Position numbers and translations under genes: made by a program. Positions 17,701 to 25,300 of a stretch of 33,630 nt of DNA are shown here, piece after piece (position 1 is the first letter of the stretch; each line of letters starts with the position of its first letter). The notes below the pieces were generated by a model that was not told the DNA's origin, did no database searches, and worked only from the letters and a program-made list of their open reading frames with translations. The DNA lies in the IMG/VR virus record IMGVR_UViG_3300006737_000091, positions 1 through 33,630 of that record; one strand, 5' to 3'. Origin of the DNA: a virus.

Positions 17701-17791
17701 TGCTGGAAATAGTGATGGTTTGGTTGGTATAACTACCTCAGCCATTATTGAAAGGATCAACCCATTAAGATCTGCAAATTACAACACATAA
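5786..17791 (+). CDS. 7: giant baseplate wedge protein in gp7 position (4001 aa), YHYH domain
   Basis: This 12-kb gene sits between 6 and 8, the place of T4 gene 7 (1032 aa), but is about four times longer. The N-terminal 350 residues, with FLKEFFKKVKKQITPGFEER and SSKGTDQSFEILFRALYG, match the start I recall for cyanophage gp7-type wedge proteins. Residues about 1211-1340 form a YHYH domain (HSPIIGWAYDGAPIYGPYGY, DLDEHNGRFC, YPNGVYAYF, FPYFIG). The remainder is repeated beta-type modules: at least 14 GxGY units, about seven HGxxTG units, three EI-x-Y units and two HDGT units (about 2670-2772 and 2805-2899). The C-terminus (FGEYSWGRI, then a GITTSAIIERINPL stretch) looks like a conserved end, so the gene is intact. 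It probably initiates the wedge and also displays adhesive modules. CpG is nearly absent from much of it. Confidence 0.8.
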   Translation: MSDNTRVKISSVVKNQLPDFIRADFPLAGEFLDQYYTAIENQGSTLDLLQNIDQYIKIDELVDLVDSTTLSGNVGITNDVIDVKSTTGFPETYGLLEIDDEIITYTGITTNSFTGCARGFSGITSYRSINKPDCLVFSQSGIATHSTDATVKNLSVLFLKEFFKKVKKQITPGFEERQLSSDIDKRLFIKQSKDFYSSKGTDQSFEILFRALYGKDVEVIKPRDFLFIPSNADYKVSKQLVVETIEGNPQDLINRNLFQDNVFNFPKANGAISGIEKITRGDKTYHRLSLDFNPNLDSISGDFSIHPSTKLVTPVSVGATVLNVDSTVGFGTTGVLIADYIDGSFSTINYTSKSLNQFYGCTGIDKNISSTQDLRIDSFAYGFSGRGTEDIVKVKVTGVLSRLNYEFGGSFYNEVGNIIEPKGLGSVSKSQVTENLFSNISATYNVGSIELIDSSNFTYKLNLINNHDFKSGDDALIDGLSCEIISLISSKEVLIKGSGELNENRSYKIQRLLSNAKLSNYPDSSIFTTNIQNSYLDQGCVYIASPSIPSYFNDALDIRETDIKFSGSFVEDTEITINNHGLITGDNVTYVNGGDDNKLDIDESEYFVKKVDINTIKLSKSSANISNDIFVTFSGTVTDNKFELTRFAQKSIQSQKLIRKIDTPVSALVNKPTPRGKTGILVNGVEILNYKSNDVVYYGAIEEIPVTSGGDNYDVINPPILGITDGVGVGASAYCEVQGSVERIDVIDEGFDYLDIPTIKVSGGNGSGCIAFANLIQKDHSLTFDSTETGGSVNLTNNTIGFTTFHKFRDGELVTYITDKQTAISGLTTNAPYFCSIKDSTTVSLHDNFSDAISGISSVNLTAFGVGIQEIKCAIKKRVVSSISIGSSGSGYTNKLTSVTSSGINTSTGIINIPNHGYKTGELIRYDNKTTPIVGLSTLTDYYVTAVDGGSFKLSAVGVGSTPASFHVRNKEYLELFSGGSGIHEFNYPPVTVSLTGHIGVSTLSGQNFNALLRPVVRGSIKSVYIESGGIGYGSSDVINYNRQPTFTPKSGKNAQLVPIISIDGKLTEVIVLNSGTEYNSPPDIKLVGKGKGTKIIPILKGGSIESVKIINAGIGHTSTDANITVTSNGSGAKFFSNPKTWTINSVERLIQNDQITTDDGIVSNGLSDEYGLQYSHLYAPRKLRQSVVVKKAVGDKEVFVADLDLQEDIEQVSVTHSPIIGWAYDGAPIYGPYGYTRSSGGPIKILESGYSPTISSVRPNPLTATGEQIYSEGFFVEDYIFSEDKDLDEHNGRFCKTPEYPNGVYAYFAPINSSVNDDEGAFKNFRKPQFPYFIGNSYKHEPIEFNFKSTSNQDLLDLNKTNFVRNTGPYNFLLEDTSYDFLINPSNIHKQRTLVTSTTSGVIDSVGINTGGSRYKVGDEVVFEDAGSSGYGAKASVKFIQGKTISQVSAGFTEFSNVEFILGKYAGQFVGYTTVPHSFHAVENVFVSGLSTAGIRNNSSKIIGISTDTFKLFKSVNASSSTGIVTYFSLDSVSSIRENDILGIGTEQVKVLNVENDLSRIRVIREHNSTVGNAHTANSLISQKPRNFSFISPTKLENADLRLNKELYFNPVESVGLGTLSGVGIGSTLSFSNPGTGISEIFIPTKSVFIKNHGLLTGDALTYSTNAGAAVSVSTNGIDGFALSQGQTVFAARLSKDLIGIATSRVGLGSTGSFVGIDSTTTVSTLFFIGIGTGVSHSLKTNYDNVLTGSVSRSSVTVSTSSTHGLKVNDDIVLNIQPGITTTIKVAYNDYNRRLVIDPRTFASGDVSIGNDTITIARHGYDSGQKVIHTATTSSGGLVDNRIYYVAVIDKNTIKLSNNYYDAIHLEPKVINITSASAGTISPINPPIKLERNETVLFDLSDSSLSFIDGGVSYSAFDFNLYDDSNLSNLFVTSGKTDDFNVVKTGGVGISANSNLTIKNVNQIDKVLYYNLIPVNKTLNSPLKTEIIRDTENINNSNSARLSPSVLTGAHSLVGVGTTTFSFVSPHLPQKLEYVSSDGVLSYVTNSKHVEGAISNVQVEDRGYQYRTLPGISTIISKNGNSAILETRGRSIGQISKTNIQDIGFDYSADRTLRPEANIPQLIKLDLLTSLDSIGITSVGNNYLEAPDLVLLDGITNKEVGDIDLEYKLGDTQVSILSNTKTLNNVTPKIIPTSNSNGFTINSIDYDDGNKNVTLTIGASFSDAANYPFEVGKKVMIEGVSVGVGSTGRGFNSENYDFRLFEILATDPNIGGTLGTVRYNLSNIIADGETPGTFQPNLSSAKIVAEKDFPIFDIKLKVDEFEKGEDVVSGSKRGSIQSWNNSYGYLRVSSTQDFEIGKSFIGESSGTRGTITEVLVDNSLYDINSSSIVQEGFQNNTGFLNSNLQRVFDSDYYQYFSYSLKSECEFDKWNEPVSALNHTAGFKKFSDLIIRNEVEVGIAISQSETKFEVINDLISVMDMNTVFDFDLVREKTLTIDSKVISDELVFDSKILKDFNESIGNRVLTIDDISTDFNSNARTDAFQSVDSFTLASVRYRKYIAFIRDKRFTKERQILLVSALHDDVGNIFLNQYGRVETNTDLGEFGGDLGSFDMDVAGDDGRLLFFPKKFKFNNYDVSNVAFNISESVAGVGSTGLGGIVNIVSSTATIPLGITTQYNIVSFATTYRGSKILVAYAASDASYWEHDEITLVHDGTNVDLVEYGQLTTSNVGSASGEPGLGTYSAYIAGGRVNLDLHPTVSTASTYVANTVHIDFGNASSAGVGTTSLNTSQLDSKFTSISASGSPSATTVASYESETFNGAYYIVSVEDTTNSQYQVSEVICVDDGTETYVTEYAINQTNANLGDFSAAISGDFTNLTFTPLASANVQVRVFQAALRLVNEASDVTEIDLTNATIDTGFGAYTATETDVKRAFELKHRQLPIFKRDFVGSATTTVDLVEDTVRIPDHYFVTGEKLNYRYTGSGTTSAIIIEEQAIAGYGTTDKLPDEVFAIKVDDSTLRFATSAENALKTNPTYLDITAVGVGTSHSFTSSKQNSRCILSIDNVIQSPIVSTSVTTTISADVSSTTDKIKLSGITSITGGDMLKLGSEIMKVNSVGLGATNVLLVTRPWMGTQVTSHSNGSLVTKVDGAYNIVDSTVNFYTAPVGLTPISTTTNEPDERDFVGIATHSTFSARSFMRSGITGSSNEPYAGNFIFDDISANFTGLTTEFTLQSEGSNVAGFSTNNALILVNQVAQGPQRFTGGVSVPGDYTLIESVGITSIQFTGSISSVASDPNSSNVPLGGVIVSVGSTEGLGYQPLVAAGGTAVVSGLGTISSISIGNSGSGYRSGIQTVVNVGVQTLSTTSPNIEFIGTAAISGGNIVSVAITNPGTGYTSTNPPLVVIDEPLSYSNMPLFYSSNQSGVGSEARANVVVGLGGSVIDFEITNQGYGYGETQKLTIGVGGSVGIPTAGVAEFREFQLTVQETVSDSFVGFTVGDFQVLDPLDDLFDGKTVSFALKLNGAQQTIQAQPGSNIDVEVLILVFINDILQVPNEGYEFKGGSFITFKEAPKEGDTSKILFYQGTGSVDVTSVDILETVKAGDELKLYDQDFSLEENERTVTIVNSSDTVSTNLYAGPGITTNESFQRAVTWSKQIEDKFIDGQAVTKDRPHYEPLIYPITNIIQPVGVGSTVIFVSNIRTFFDNSKENYDTQNDIRIISQDSLVGASATAFVSVAGTVTSFDITNPGVGYTIAPSVSITTPIGLTTSQGARATATISGVGTVNAITVSFGGTTTGFAYTSISAPSVLIGKPKSITSFETIKDVDISGDFGIISGISTTSVGVASTGIVFDLLLPKDSLFRDSDVVGTAITVSGIQTGYYFTVFNSNVGASVTSLYQDGTVVGIGTSFIDNVYEVAQVSIAQTMGIGIGLTYVAQVTVSVQDYNGLSGLGHSEFFGEYSWGRIVTAPRASARTFNSYAGNSDGLVGITTSAIIERINPLRSANYNT
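7500..14935 (+). repeat. coding repeats: HGxxTG modules in the giant protein
   Basis: Roughly 50-65 aa units recur with a core of hydrophobic-x-NHG-x-x-TG-(D/E)-x-(V/I)-x-Y, then a YYV-like strand and a T-x-K-L-S strand. I see copies at residues about 572-632, 792-855, 909-960, 1472-1532, 1639-1700, 1807-1869 and 2953-3049. The divergence is large, so these are protein-level rather than DNA-level repeats. A related NHG unit is in the DUF4815 protein near residue 2201. Confidence 0.6.
7900..17060 (+). repeat. coding repeats: GxGY modules in the giant protein
   Basis: Units of roughly 35-50 aa carry the core (I/V)-x-N-x-G-x-G-Y-x-x-x-P-x-(V/I)-x-(I/V). Copies are visible near residues 707, 745, 889, 1026, 1072, 1109, 1409, 2060, 2102, 2139, 3335, 3385, 3442 and 3739. 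Similar units occur in the gp8-like, DUF4815 and gp14 proteins. Confidence 0.65.
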
Positions 17792-17794
17792 ATA
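17787..17794 (+). promoter_or_regulatory. T4-type late promoter box (CATAAATA)
   Basis: CATAAATA includes the TAA stop (17789-17791) of the giant gene and ends 18 bases before the gene 8 ATG. It gives the gp8 and DUF4815 genes their own late start behind the 12-kb gene. Confidence 0.65.
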
Positions 17795-17812
17795 ACTAAA
17801 AAAATAGTTCAA

Positions 17813-19381
17813 ATGTCAGCAATTATAACTGATCAACTTAGAATATTGAATGCGAAGAATTTTGTTTCTACTGCAACTTCTTCAATTAATTCATATTATT
17901 CTTTTGTTGGTTTGCCTAATGCTACTAATTATTCTTCAACATGGGAATCAAATCCTCCTGCACCAAAGGATAGTTTTGATCAAGAAAATGATTATTGGGA
18001 TACTATGGTAGCACTGAAGAAAATTACTTCTTCAGATGTGCGTAGAGTGGTTACTAAGCACACATGGGCATCAGGTATAACTTATGACATGTATAGAGGT
18101 GATATTAGTAGAACAAACATTTCTAAACCATCTAATGCTACTAACATATATGCAGCAAAATATTTTATAGTAAATGAAGATTTTAAGGTTTATATATGCT
18201 TACAAAATGGAACAGATCCAGAAAACTTATCAGGTAGACCTTCTCTAGATCAACCAACATTTACAGATCTTGAACCAAAAACAGCAGGAGATAGTGGTGA
18301 TGGTTATATATGGAAATATCTTTATACAATAAAACCAGGTGATATTTCTAAGTTTGATTCTACCAATTTTATGCCAGTTCCTACTGATTGGGAAACAAAC
18401 ACAGAGGATGCTGCTGTTAGAGATAATGCATCTAGTAGTGGTCAATTAAAAATTGCTACCATTATCAATAGAGGATCTGGAATAGGAACTGCAAATAGAA
18501 CATATACTGGTGTGCCTATTAGTGGAGATGGATCAGGAGCAGAAGCAACCATAGTTATTAATAATGATGCTAAAGTAGAATCTATCAATATAGCAAAAGG
18601 TGGATCTGGATATACATATGGAACTGTTGATTTGGTTAGAGGAGGAGTTCCTACTGGAACAACAGTGCCAGTCTTTAATGTAATTGTTCCACCTCAAGGT
18701 GGACATGGAGCAGATGTTTATAGAGAGTTAGGAGCGACTAATGTATTGATATACTCTAAAATAGAAAATGATAATGAAAATCCTGATTTTATCACTGGCA
18801 ACCAAATTGCTAGAATAGGAGTAGTAGAAAACCCTCATGCTTTTGAGTCTAATGCAAACTTAACTTTATCCAAAGCAAGTGCTCTTTATGCATTAAAATT
18901 AGTTGGAGCAGGTTTTACTACTGCTACTTTTGATCTAGATGGTGAATTTACTCAAACTATAGGAATAGGATCTACTGCTGTAGGAAGAGTTGTTTCTTAT
19001 GATCAAGTAACTGGTGTATTGAAATATTGGCAAGATAAAAGTTTAGTTGGATTTAATAGTGATGGGTCATTGAAAACTGATCCTACATATGGTCTTTCAT
19101 TACACAGATTTACTGCTAATCCAACTAGTGGAGGAAATGTAAATATAGCTAGTAATGAAGGTACACTAGGAATAGATACTAATTTTGGAACATCAGGAAG
19201 TCCTGGTATAAGTACAGTAATAAATAATAGAAAATATTTTCTTGGACAGAGTTTTGTTCAGGGTGTTGCTAACCCTGAAGTTAAGAAGTACTCTGGAAAT
19301 ATAATTTATGTTGATAACAGACCTTCTATAACTAGGTCTGCAAATCAAAGAGAAGATATCAAAGTTATTTTGCAATTCTAA
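17813..19381 (+). CDS. 8: baseplate wedge subunit gp8-like (522 aa)
   Basis: The position after gene 7 and the motifs identify a gp8-type wedge protein. The N-terminus (MSAIITDQLRILNAKNFVST), NDYWDTMVALKKI, YICLQNGTDPENLSGRPS and GDGYIWKYLYTI (about 163-174) are typical of the family; T4 gp8 is 334 aa. The extra length is partly an inserted beta-rich region, about residues 213-290, with GSGIG and KGGSGYTYG units like those of the giant protein. The PPQGGHGADVYRELGA stretch (about 295-310) resembles the conserved continuation in cyanophage versions. The protein dimerises in T4 and joins gp7, gp6 and gp10 within the wedge. The start is 18 bases after a late box; the next gene begins 7 bases after its stop. 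Confidence 0.85.
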   Translation: MSAIITDQLRILNAKNFVSTATSSINSYYSFVGLPNATNYSSTWESNPPAPKDSFDQENDYWDTMVALKKITSSDVRRVVTKHTWASGITYDMYRGDISRTNISKPSNATNIYAAKYFIVNEDFKVYICLQNGTDPENLSGRPSLDQPTFTDLEPKTAGDSGDGYIWKYLYTIKPGDISKFDSTNFMPVPTDWETNTEDAAVRDNASSSGQLKIATIINRGSGIGTANRTYTGVPISGDGSGAEATIVINNDAKVESINIAKGGSGYTYGTVDLVRGGVPTGTTVPVFNVIVPPQGGHGADVYRELGATNVLIYSKIENDNENPDFITGNQIARIGVVENPHAFESNANLTLSKASALYALKLVGAGFTTATFDLDGEFTQTIGIGSTAVGRVVSYDQVTGVLKYWQDKSLVGFNSDGSLKTDPTYGLSLHRFTANPTSGGNVNIASNEGTLGIDTNFGTSGSPGISTVINNRKYFLGQSFVQGVANPEVKKYSGNIIYVDNRPSITRSANQREDIKVILQF

Positions 19382-19387
19382 AGACTC

Positions 19388-22300
19388 ATGCCACAGGAAA
19401 CAAATCTAAACGTCGCTCCGTACTTTGACGATTTTGATGCAAAAGATACTTATTGTAAAATATTATTTAAACCAGGATTGCCAGTTCAAGCAAGAGAACT
19501 GACAGGGGTACAATCTCTTCTCCAAAATCAAATTGAAAAATTTGGTCAACATATATTTAAAGATGGTGCTTCAGTAACTGGAGGTGGAATTAGATATAAT
19601 GGTGCTTATGATTCAATTAGAATTCAAGTATCAAATGAAGGTATAAATGTAGAATCATATCTAGATGATTTACTAGGTAAAGTAGTAATAGGTAGCACAT
19701 CTGGAGTAAAGGCAAAAATAAAATCGTACATAGGAAGAGTTACTGGTGGCAATTGGTATGTTTTATTTGTTACTTACTTGAATACTGGGGGAGAGGGTAA
19801 TGAAAAATTTGTATCAGGAGAAAGTTTATTATTAGATAATAATTCAATAAGCACTAGAACAGGAGTCATATTTCAACCAGGAGAACCTGTTGCTCAATTA
19901 GTAACTGAAGCATGTTCTTTTATTGGATCTGCTGCTGTTTTATCTGAGGGTATCTATTTTGTAAGAGGATATTTTTTAGAAGTAAAATCTCAAACTTTGG
20001 TATTAGATCCATATCGTAATGATGGTAATTTTAATGTTGGATTGCGTATTCAAGAATCAATTGTTACTTCTGATTTAGATGAGTCTTTAACTGACAATGC
20101 TTCTGGATTTAGTAATTTTACAGCACCAGGTGCTGATAGGTTAAGTATATCTGTGCGTTTAACATCTCTTCCACCAGAGGAAACTAAACCAACAAACTTT
20201 ATAAATTTGATGGAAATCAGAGGTGGTGAATTAATATATGTGCGTAGAGAAAGTGATTATAATGAGTTGGGAGATGAATTAGCAAAAAGAACTTTTGATG
20301 AGTCTGGAAACTATTATATTAAACCATTTTCATTAACTGCCAAAAATACATTGAATGATTTTGAAGGTAATAATGGTATATTTAATTCAAATCAAAAAAC
20401 TTATAACAATAATACTCCAAGTGATGATTTAGGAACTTATAAGTTATCACCAGGAAAAGCATATGTAGAAGGGTATGATATAGAAAGTATTGTTCCTACA
20501 TTTTTAGATTTTGATAAACCAAGAACAACAAAACTTTTAGAATCTCAAAGTATTAATTATGTTACAGGACCTACTTTTACTTTAAATAGAGTTTCTGGTT
20601 CTCCTATCATAGGAATAGGAACAGATTATACTGTAAGTTTAAGAGATCAAAGAATAGGAGCTGCTTCAACTACTGCTGCTGGTAAAGAGATAGGATTAGC
20701 ACGTGTATATGATTTTGCTCTAGAGTCTGGATCATATAATAGTTCAGTCCCCACTGAGAATGAATGGGATATAGCTTTGTATGATATACAAACTTATACT
20801 AGTTTAACTTTAAATACTAATCCAAAAGATGCTTTAGTTGTTCCTACACATATTAAAGGTAAGTCTAGTGGAGCTACAGGTTTCTTAAGATATAATTCTG
20901 TTGGTACTGCTATCACTGCATATAATACCAAAGGTAAGTTTATACCTGGAGAACAGTTAATTTTTAATGGAATAGAAAGTGGAAATGTTGCAGCAGCATC
21001 CACATCTTTCAGCACCAGTGATATTAAGTCTATTAATGGAACTGTAAGCACAGCAAGCACTTTCAATGCTGATGTAAAGCAAACTTTATTTTCAAATCTT
21101 GGAGAAGTCAATGTTAGTTCAGCAACAACTTCAGGTGCTTCCTTAGGAATCTCAACAGTAACTAGTGCAGACCCAAGTAAATTCTTTATTGGAATTGCTA
21201 CAGTTGGTAATATAGTAGAATATAGTAGTCCTGGCAAAAGCATAGTATCCTATGCAAGAGTTGAAAGTGTATCTCAAAATTCTCTTACCATATCTGGAGT
21301 AACCACAGTTGGTGGTGTTTGTGATGGTGGTCTTCCTACAGTAATAGCTGGTGATGCCACTTCTGGAGAAATAAATCCATCCAATTTTAAAATATTAACT
21401 TCACAATTCCAATCATCAACTGACAATGATTTATATACTCATCTACCTAAGAAAAATGTATCTAATGTAGATTTAACAAATTCTCACATTACCATTAAAA
21501 AACAATTTGATGTTACCATCACTGGAAATTCTACTGGAACAATCAGCAGTGGAAGTTCTGATGAAACTTTCTTACCTTATGATGAAGAGGATTATACCTT
21601 AATAAGAACTGATGGTAGCACAGAACCTTTATCTTCAGATAAATTTGTTTTTAATTCAGGTTCTACTCAAGTAACAATTAATGGATTAGGAACTGATAGT
21701 CCAGCAAAGTTGATAGCTACAATAAGAAAAATAAATGTAAAATCAAAAATAAAACAAAAACAAAAAATTAATTTATTAACTGTAGTAGGTTCAGCTAATT
21801 CAACATCTGGTATTGGAACAACCACATTAAATGATGGATTAACTTTCAATTCAATTTTTGGAACAAGAGTTCAAGATGGTGAGATCTCTTTAAATGTTCC
21901 TGATGTAACTGAAGTATTTGGAATATATGAATCCTCTAATGTCAATAATCCAACTTTACCAATATTGACTTTAACTTCTATCAATAGTTCTACAGGTAGA
22001 ACTGGTGATCTTCTAATTGGAGAAAAATTTGTTGGAGATTCAAGTAAGTCAACTGGAATATATGTTAAGAAGAGCACTGACGCTGCTATTGAATTTACTC
22101 TATTAAATGATTTTGATCTTCAGATAGGAGAAATAGTAACTTTCCAAGAGTCTGGAATTAGTGCAACAGTTGGAGCTGTAGCATTAAGTTCTAATAATAT
22201 AACTGATGAATTTACTTATGATGATGGTCAAAGAAATACAATCTATGATTATGCCAGAATAGTGAGAAAAGATGGATATGATGCACCCACAAAGAGAATA

Positions 22301-25300
22301 AGCATAATATTTGAATCTGCATTTTTTACTGCAGCAGACACTGGAGATATCACAACTGTCAATTCATATGATAACTTTGATTATGGTGATTTACATGTAA
22401 TTAATAATTGTAGAGTAAGTGATCTCATTGATATTAGACCTAGAGTTTCTGATTTTACAGGAACATCTCGTTCTCCATTTGAGTTCTTAGGTAGATCATT
22501 TACTTCATCAGGAAATTCTGCTAAGAATATTTTAGCATCTGACAAATCCATATTATTAGATTACTCTTTCTTCCTTCCTAGATGTGATAAAATTTACTTA
22601 TCTAAAAATGGTGAGTTTCAATTAATAAAAGGAGTTCCTGCTGAAACTCCAGAGTTTCCAGTGCCAATAGATGGTGCATTAGAAATAGCATCAATTAAAT
22701 TACCTGCTTACTTATTTGAAGTGAATAATGCAAGTATCACTCTTGCAAACTACAAGAGATATCAAATGAGTGATATCAATAAACTTGAAAAGAGAATTGA
22801 AAACTTAGAATTTTTCACATCTCTTTCTTTATTGGAAAGTGATACATTAAATATGCAAATCACTGATACAGATGGTTTGAATAGATTTAAATCTGGTTTC
22901 TTTGTTGATGATTTTTCTAATACTGAAACTCAACTTAAAACTACAATTGTAAAAAATTCCATAGATTATCATAATGGAGAGTTAAGACCATCACATCATA
23001 CTACTGAATTAGATCTTAAATTAGATTTAAATAGTGCTAATGGTATTAGAAAAACTGGAAGAGTATTAACTTTAGATTATGATGAAGTTGTACATATTGA
23101 ACAACCTTTTGCTACAAGAGTTGAAAATATAACACCTTACTTAGTAAGTTACTATGGTGGAACTGTAGATCTAGTTCCAGATAGTGACATATGGCTTGAT
23201 GAAGTTACATTAGAAGCTAAGCATGATGATTTAGTAACTTATACAAATACATCTGAACAATTAGATGCTTCAGGATTTGATTCTAGAACTGGATATGGTC
23301 CTGTAACATGGAGTTCTTGGTCTGATAATTGGACTGGATTTAAAGAAAATTGGTCAGACACAACTAATGATTGGGTGCATGACCAACTTATTAGAACTAC
23401 TACTGTAAATGAACAAAGAGTTGGACAATCTAGTAGAACAGCAAGTAAGAGTTTAGTTAGAGAAACATTTAGTACTATTAATGAAGGTCCAAAAGTAATC
23501 AATACACAGATTACCTCCAACATGAGGTCTAGAAATATTAAATTTGATGCTAGAACTTTAAAACCATCAACAGGACTTTTTGCTTTCTTTGATGGTCAAG
23601 ATGTATCAAAGTATATAATTCCTAAACTTCTTGAAATTACAATGACTACTGGTACATTCCAAGTAGGTGAAACTGTAATAGGAACCACTGCTAATGGTAA
23701 GGAGTTAATAAGATTTAAGGTAGCACAATCAAATCACAAACGTGGACCTTTTGATGCTCCTACTCAAACATATAAGTCTAATCCATATTATCAGTTTACT
23801 CCTCTTTATTCAGGTGGAACTGGAAGAACTTTGGGTGCAATTATAGTAGATAACATAGTACCAGAATCATCTACTACAACTTCTAACACATCTTCTACTT
23901 CATCAGATTTAGTTGATGTTCCTGAATTGTATTCCTCTACATCTAGTTTACTAAACATAGATTTAGATACTCTAGCAGAAAAAGCAGACAATACATTCTT
24001 TGGGCATATTGAAACTGGTCTTACATTAGTTGGAGAAACATCAAGTGCTCAAGCTACAATTTCTAATTTAAGATTAAGAAGTGATGTGGTTGGTAGTGTT
24101 CTTGGATCTTTCTTTATTCCTGATCCCAATGAGATTACTTCACCAAAATTTGAAACAGGGAAGAAAGTCTTTAGACTTACTAGTAGTAATGTTAATAGTC
24201 AAATAGCATCTAATGTTTCTACTGATGTTTCAAAGGTATTTGAATCCAGTGGAACTATTAGCACTTTACAATCTACCATTATCAGTGTAAAAAATATTGC
24301 AACTGATGTTTTAACTAAAGTTGAAAGTAAGTCCATATCAGGTCCTATTACTACATCTTCTTCTAGCAAAACAATCAGCACTAGACCTTCACCAGCAACT
24401 GTTCATTATATAGAGGATGTTACTGCCACTGAAGTGGCTGACACTTTCTCAGAGCAAGCAACATTTATTGGTAAATTAAGTGATCAGGAATCATATAACA
24501 CTGGTATTGTTCCTGTTACTGATGAAAACAATAATGTAACAATTCAAGTTAATGATCCTATCGCTGCTGCTTATGCTAAGTTTGAAAATGTTGGACAAAC
24601 ACCACCAGATCAAGGTGCTGTAAAATATTGGACTGCAGCAATCGCTTTAGAATTAGGTGCTGATGCTAGTTCATCTGATATTCAAGCAAGAATGGAGGAG
24701 CATCTTGAATTTGCTAATACTGAGGGTGCAGTAGAAGCTTTTGAAGCAAGTGCTGAAGGTCAAGCTAGAGCTGGAGAAACTTTTGCAGCTATTGCAGCAG
24801 AAACTGGTATAACAGAAAAAGGTGGTTACTCTGCATTAACTAAGGAATGTGGATTTGGTGTTAGAGACCCTCTTGCCCAATCATTCTTTGTAGGTAATGC
24901 AATATACGTAACTAAAGTAGATCTTTTCTTTGGATCAAAAGATGAGTTCTTACCATGCAGTGTTCAATTAAGAACAATGAATCTTGGAGTTCCTACTACA
25001 GAAATAATTCCTTTTGGTGAGGTAGTATTAGATCCTGAGGATGTTAATATATCTGATGATGCATCTATTCCCACTACAGTAACATTCCCATCTCCAGTAT
25101 ATCTACCTGAAAATAAATCTTACTCAATAGTTTTACTATCTACAAGCAATGAATATACTGCTTGGATTTCTAGAATGGGTGAAACTGATGTTCAAACTAA
25201 AGATAGACCTGAAGCTGAACAGGTGGTTGTTAGTCAACAACCTACTCTAGGTTCTTTGTTTAAATCCCAAAATGGAGAGACATGGAATGCTAGTCAGTAT

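Noticed and set aside
20794-21243. A 149-codon open frame on the minus strand inside the DUF4815 gene
   Set aside because: It lies wholly opposite a well-supported gene, has a low-complexity Leu/Val/Pro-rich product of no known family, and reflects the composition of the coding strand.
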